Shown here: piece after piece, positions 13,728 to 15,134 of the stretch | How positions within the stretch are numbered: the first letter of the stretch is position 1 | Layout of the letters: every line of letters begins with the position of its first letter | Assembly: GCA_937996615.1 (NCBI GenBank) | Contig: CALKVD010000166.1 | Span: forward strand, 1-15,134 | DNA from: an uncultured Rickettsiales bacterium | Lineage (GTDB): Bacteria; Pseudomonadota; Alphaproteobacteria; Rickettsiales; Midichloriaceae | Direction: 5' to 3' | Length of the DNA: 15,134 bases | The notes under the pieces: model-generated | What the model was told of the DNA's origin: nothing | Databases searched by the model: none | The model's input: the letters and a program-made list of their open reading frames with translations, nothing else | Translations under genes and position numbers: made by a program

Positions 13728-15084
13728 CTAAAGCGTTACAAACTCTGCTAAAATTAATTTACTAATCTCATGTAGTTTTTCAGCTATGGTTTCATCCATA
13801 TCTTTTTTTCTTCCAATAGATTCAACAATCTCAGGATGTTGATTGTGAATCCGCAATAGAACAGCCCCTTCATATTTTCCAACTTCAGATAACGGTAAAT
13901 GATCTAAATATCCGTTGTTACCTAGAAACAACGAAATCACCAATTCTTCCATCCTATAGGTTTGAGTTTGACTTTGTTTTAGTAGTTCAGTAAATCTTTG
14001 CCCCCTCGCTAATAATTTTTGCGCTGAACTATCAAGGTCTGATGCAAATTGTGCAAATGCTTCCATTTCACGATATTGAGCTAAACTCAATTTAATATTA
14101 CCCGCCAGTTTTTTTACTGCCTTTGTTTGAGCAGCAGACCCTATTCTACTAACCGATAAACCAACATTGATTGCCGGACGCACACCTTTGTAGAACAGCT
14201 CAGTTTCGAGAAAGATTTGCCCGTCAGTAATTGAAATTACATTAGTTGGAATATAAGCTGAGACATCACCGGCTTGAGTTTCGATAATTGGCAAAGCAGT
14301 TAAGGAACCACCGCCTCTAGCATCTGACATTTTTGCTGCACGTTCTAGTAGTCTTGAGTGAAGATAGAATACATCCCCTGGATATGCTTCTCTTCCAGGA
14401 GGTCGACGAAGCAATAATGACATTTGACGATAGGCAACAGCATGTTTACTGAGATCGTCATATACAACCAATGCGTGCATACCATTGTCGCGAAAATACT
14501 CAGCAACTGCACAACCTGCATAAGGTGCAATATATTGTAATGCCGCAGCTTCCGATGCCGATGCTACAACTATTGTGGTATATTCCATCGCCCCTCGGTC
14601 CTCCAGGGTTTTTATCAATTTTGCAATCGACGATCGCTTTTGCCCTATTGCAACATAAACGCAGTAGAGTTTCTCGGAATTATTTTTTGCGGCCCGGTTG
14701 GTTTCAACTTGATTTAAAATTGCGCTGATTGCGATACTTGTTTTGCCGGTTTGTCTATCACCAATAATAAGTTCGCGCTGGCCTCGACCTATTGGCACTA
14801 AAGCATCTATAGCTTTTACCCCTGTCTGCATTGGTTCATTAACTGATTGCCGATCTATTATTCCCGGAGCATTAGCTTCAACATCAACAAATTTAACATC
14901 AATTAACGGTCCCTTGCCATCAATCGGATTACCTAAAACATCTACAACTCTTCCGCATAGACCCTTGCCACTTGGAACTTGGAGCATCTTTTTAGTTCGA
15001 GTTATCTTCATCCCTTCTTCTACCTCGCTACTACTGTCTAGCAATACGATACCAACGCTATCTTCTTCTAAATTCAATATCATC
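13728..15084 (-). CDS. atpA: ATP synthase F1 subunit alpha, N-terminus missing
   Basis: The alpha subunit of F1, which binds nucleotide non-catalytically and supplies the arginine finger to beta. Seen: LNLEEDSVG, the usual sequence about 60 residues into the protein; [20 protein letters not shown]; Walker A GDRQTGKT; Walker [23 protein letters not shown] segment (here [19 protein letters not shown]) and [10 protein letters not shown] with the finger Arg. The 451 visible codons lack the first 60 or so of about 510. The in-frame ATG at 15081-15083 is an internal Met, not the start: homologues continue upstream and sequence identity ends at 15084, where Illumina adapter begins. The gene is therefore cut by the contig end, not truncated in the organism. 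It is followed by atpG. Confidence 0.97.
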
Positions 15085-15134
15085 AGATCGGAAGAGCGTC
15101 GTGTAGGGAAAGAGTGTCTTCGCCTGTGTAGATC
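15085..15134. other. Illumina TruSeq adapter with i5 index at right contig end
   Basis: 15085-15117 equals the reverse complement of the TruSeq universal adapter, starting AGATCGGAAGAGCGTC and ending AAAGAGTGT. The next eight bases, CTTCGCCT (15118-15125), are the reverse complement of index AGGCGAAG (D505 in the TruSeq dual-index set, as I recall it), and GTGTAGATC (15126-15134) begins the reverse complement of the P5 primer. This is synthetic sequence that was not trimmed before assembly, not bacterial DNA. Confidence 0.98.

Noticed and set aside
14471..14728. Plus-strand ORF opposite atpA
   Set aside because: It is antisense to strongly conserved AtpA residues; no independent support.
15081..15083. 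ATG taken as the start of atpA
   Set aside because: The preceding residues are conserved in AtpA (LNLEEDSVG lies about 60 residues in), and the sequence beyond 15084 is adapter, so this is an internal Met.

Overview
The window looks like one complete short-read contig, 15,134 bases long, from an AT-rich alphaproteobacterium. It most resembles an obligate intracellular lineage of the Rickettsiales/Holosporales kind. Supporting signs are the 16S 5' sequence, the low GC, reduced operon context, Rickettsiales-sized housekeeping proteins, and a gene whose product mimics a eukaryotic SNARE. Both ends carry Illumina adapter: six bases on the left (1-6) and 50 bases on the right (15085-15134), the latter including an i5 index. 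Genomic DNA is therefore about 7-15084, and both terminal genes are cut off by the library, not by biology.

Layout, left to right: the 5' part of a 16S rRNA gene (minus) with a near-consensus promoter and hairpin-rich leader; a DsbA-like membrane-anchored thiol oxidoreductase (minus); a 404-residue protein (minus) whose C-terminal third reads as an R-SNARE coiled coil followed by a two-helix membrane hairpin, under its own promoter with a 20-nt palindrome in the spacer; a SuhB-type inositol monophosphatase (minus); two small plus-strand genes, a 62-residue lipoprotein and a 71-residue conserved-looking protein; an exported M15 zinc peptidase preceded by a RecD2-type helicase (minus, probably one transcript); a 387-bp gap with long inverted repeats; then bamA, rseP, a possible 32-codon ORF, atpG and a truncated atpA, all minus.

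The right third reads atpA-atpG-rseP-bamA. atpD and atpC do not follow atpG, and the usual skp/lpxD/fabZ genes do not follow bamA, so two classic operons are broken and joined. RseP and BamA serve envelope stress response and outer-membrane assembly, DsbA and the M15 peptidase act in the periplasm, and AtpA/AtpG are F1 subunits.

The most exciting item is the 404-residue SNARE-like protein at 1659-2873. When its motif is placed on VAMP2, the hydrophobic layers +2 to +8 (L, A, L, A, F, A, L) are identical and the other layers are mostly hydrophobic, while the central ionic-layer Arg is Asp. This fits an effector that inserts in, or acts on, host vesicle membranes. Other oddities are BamA with a 130-residue basic N-terminal insert, an altered loop-6 motif and an altered C-terminus, and a RecD2 lacking its N-terminal OB domain.
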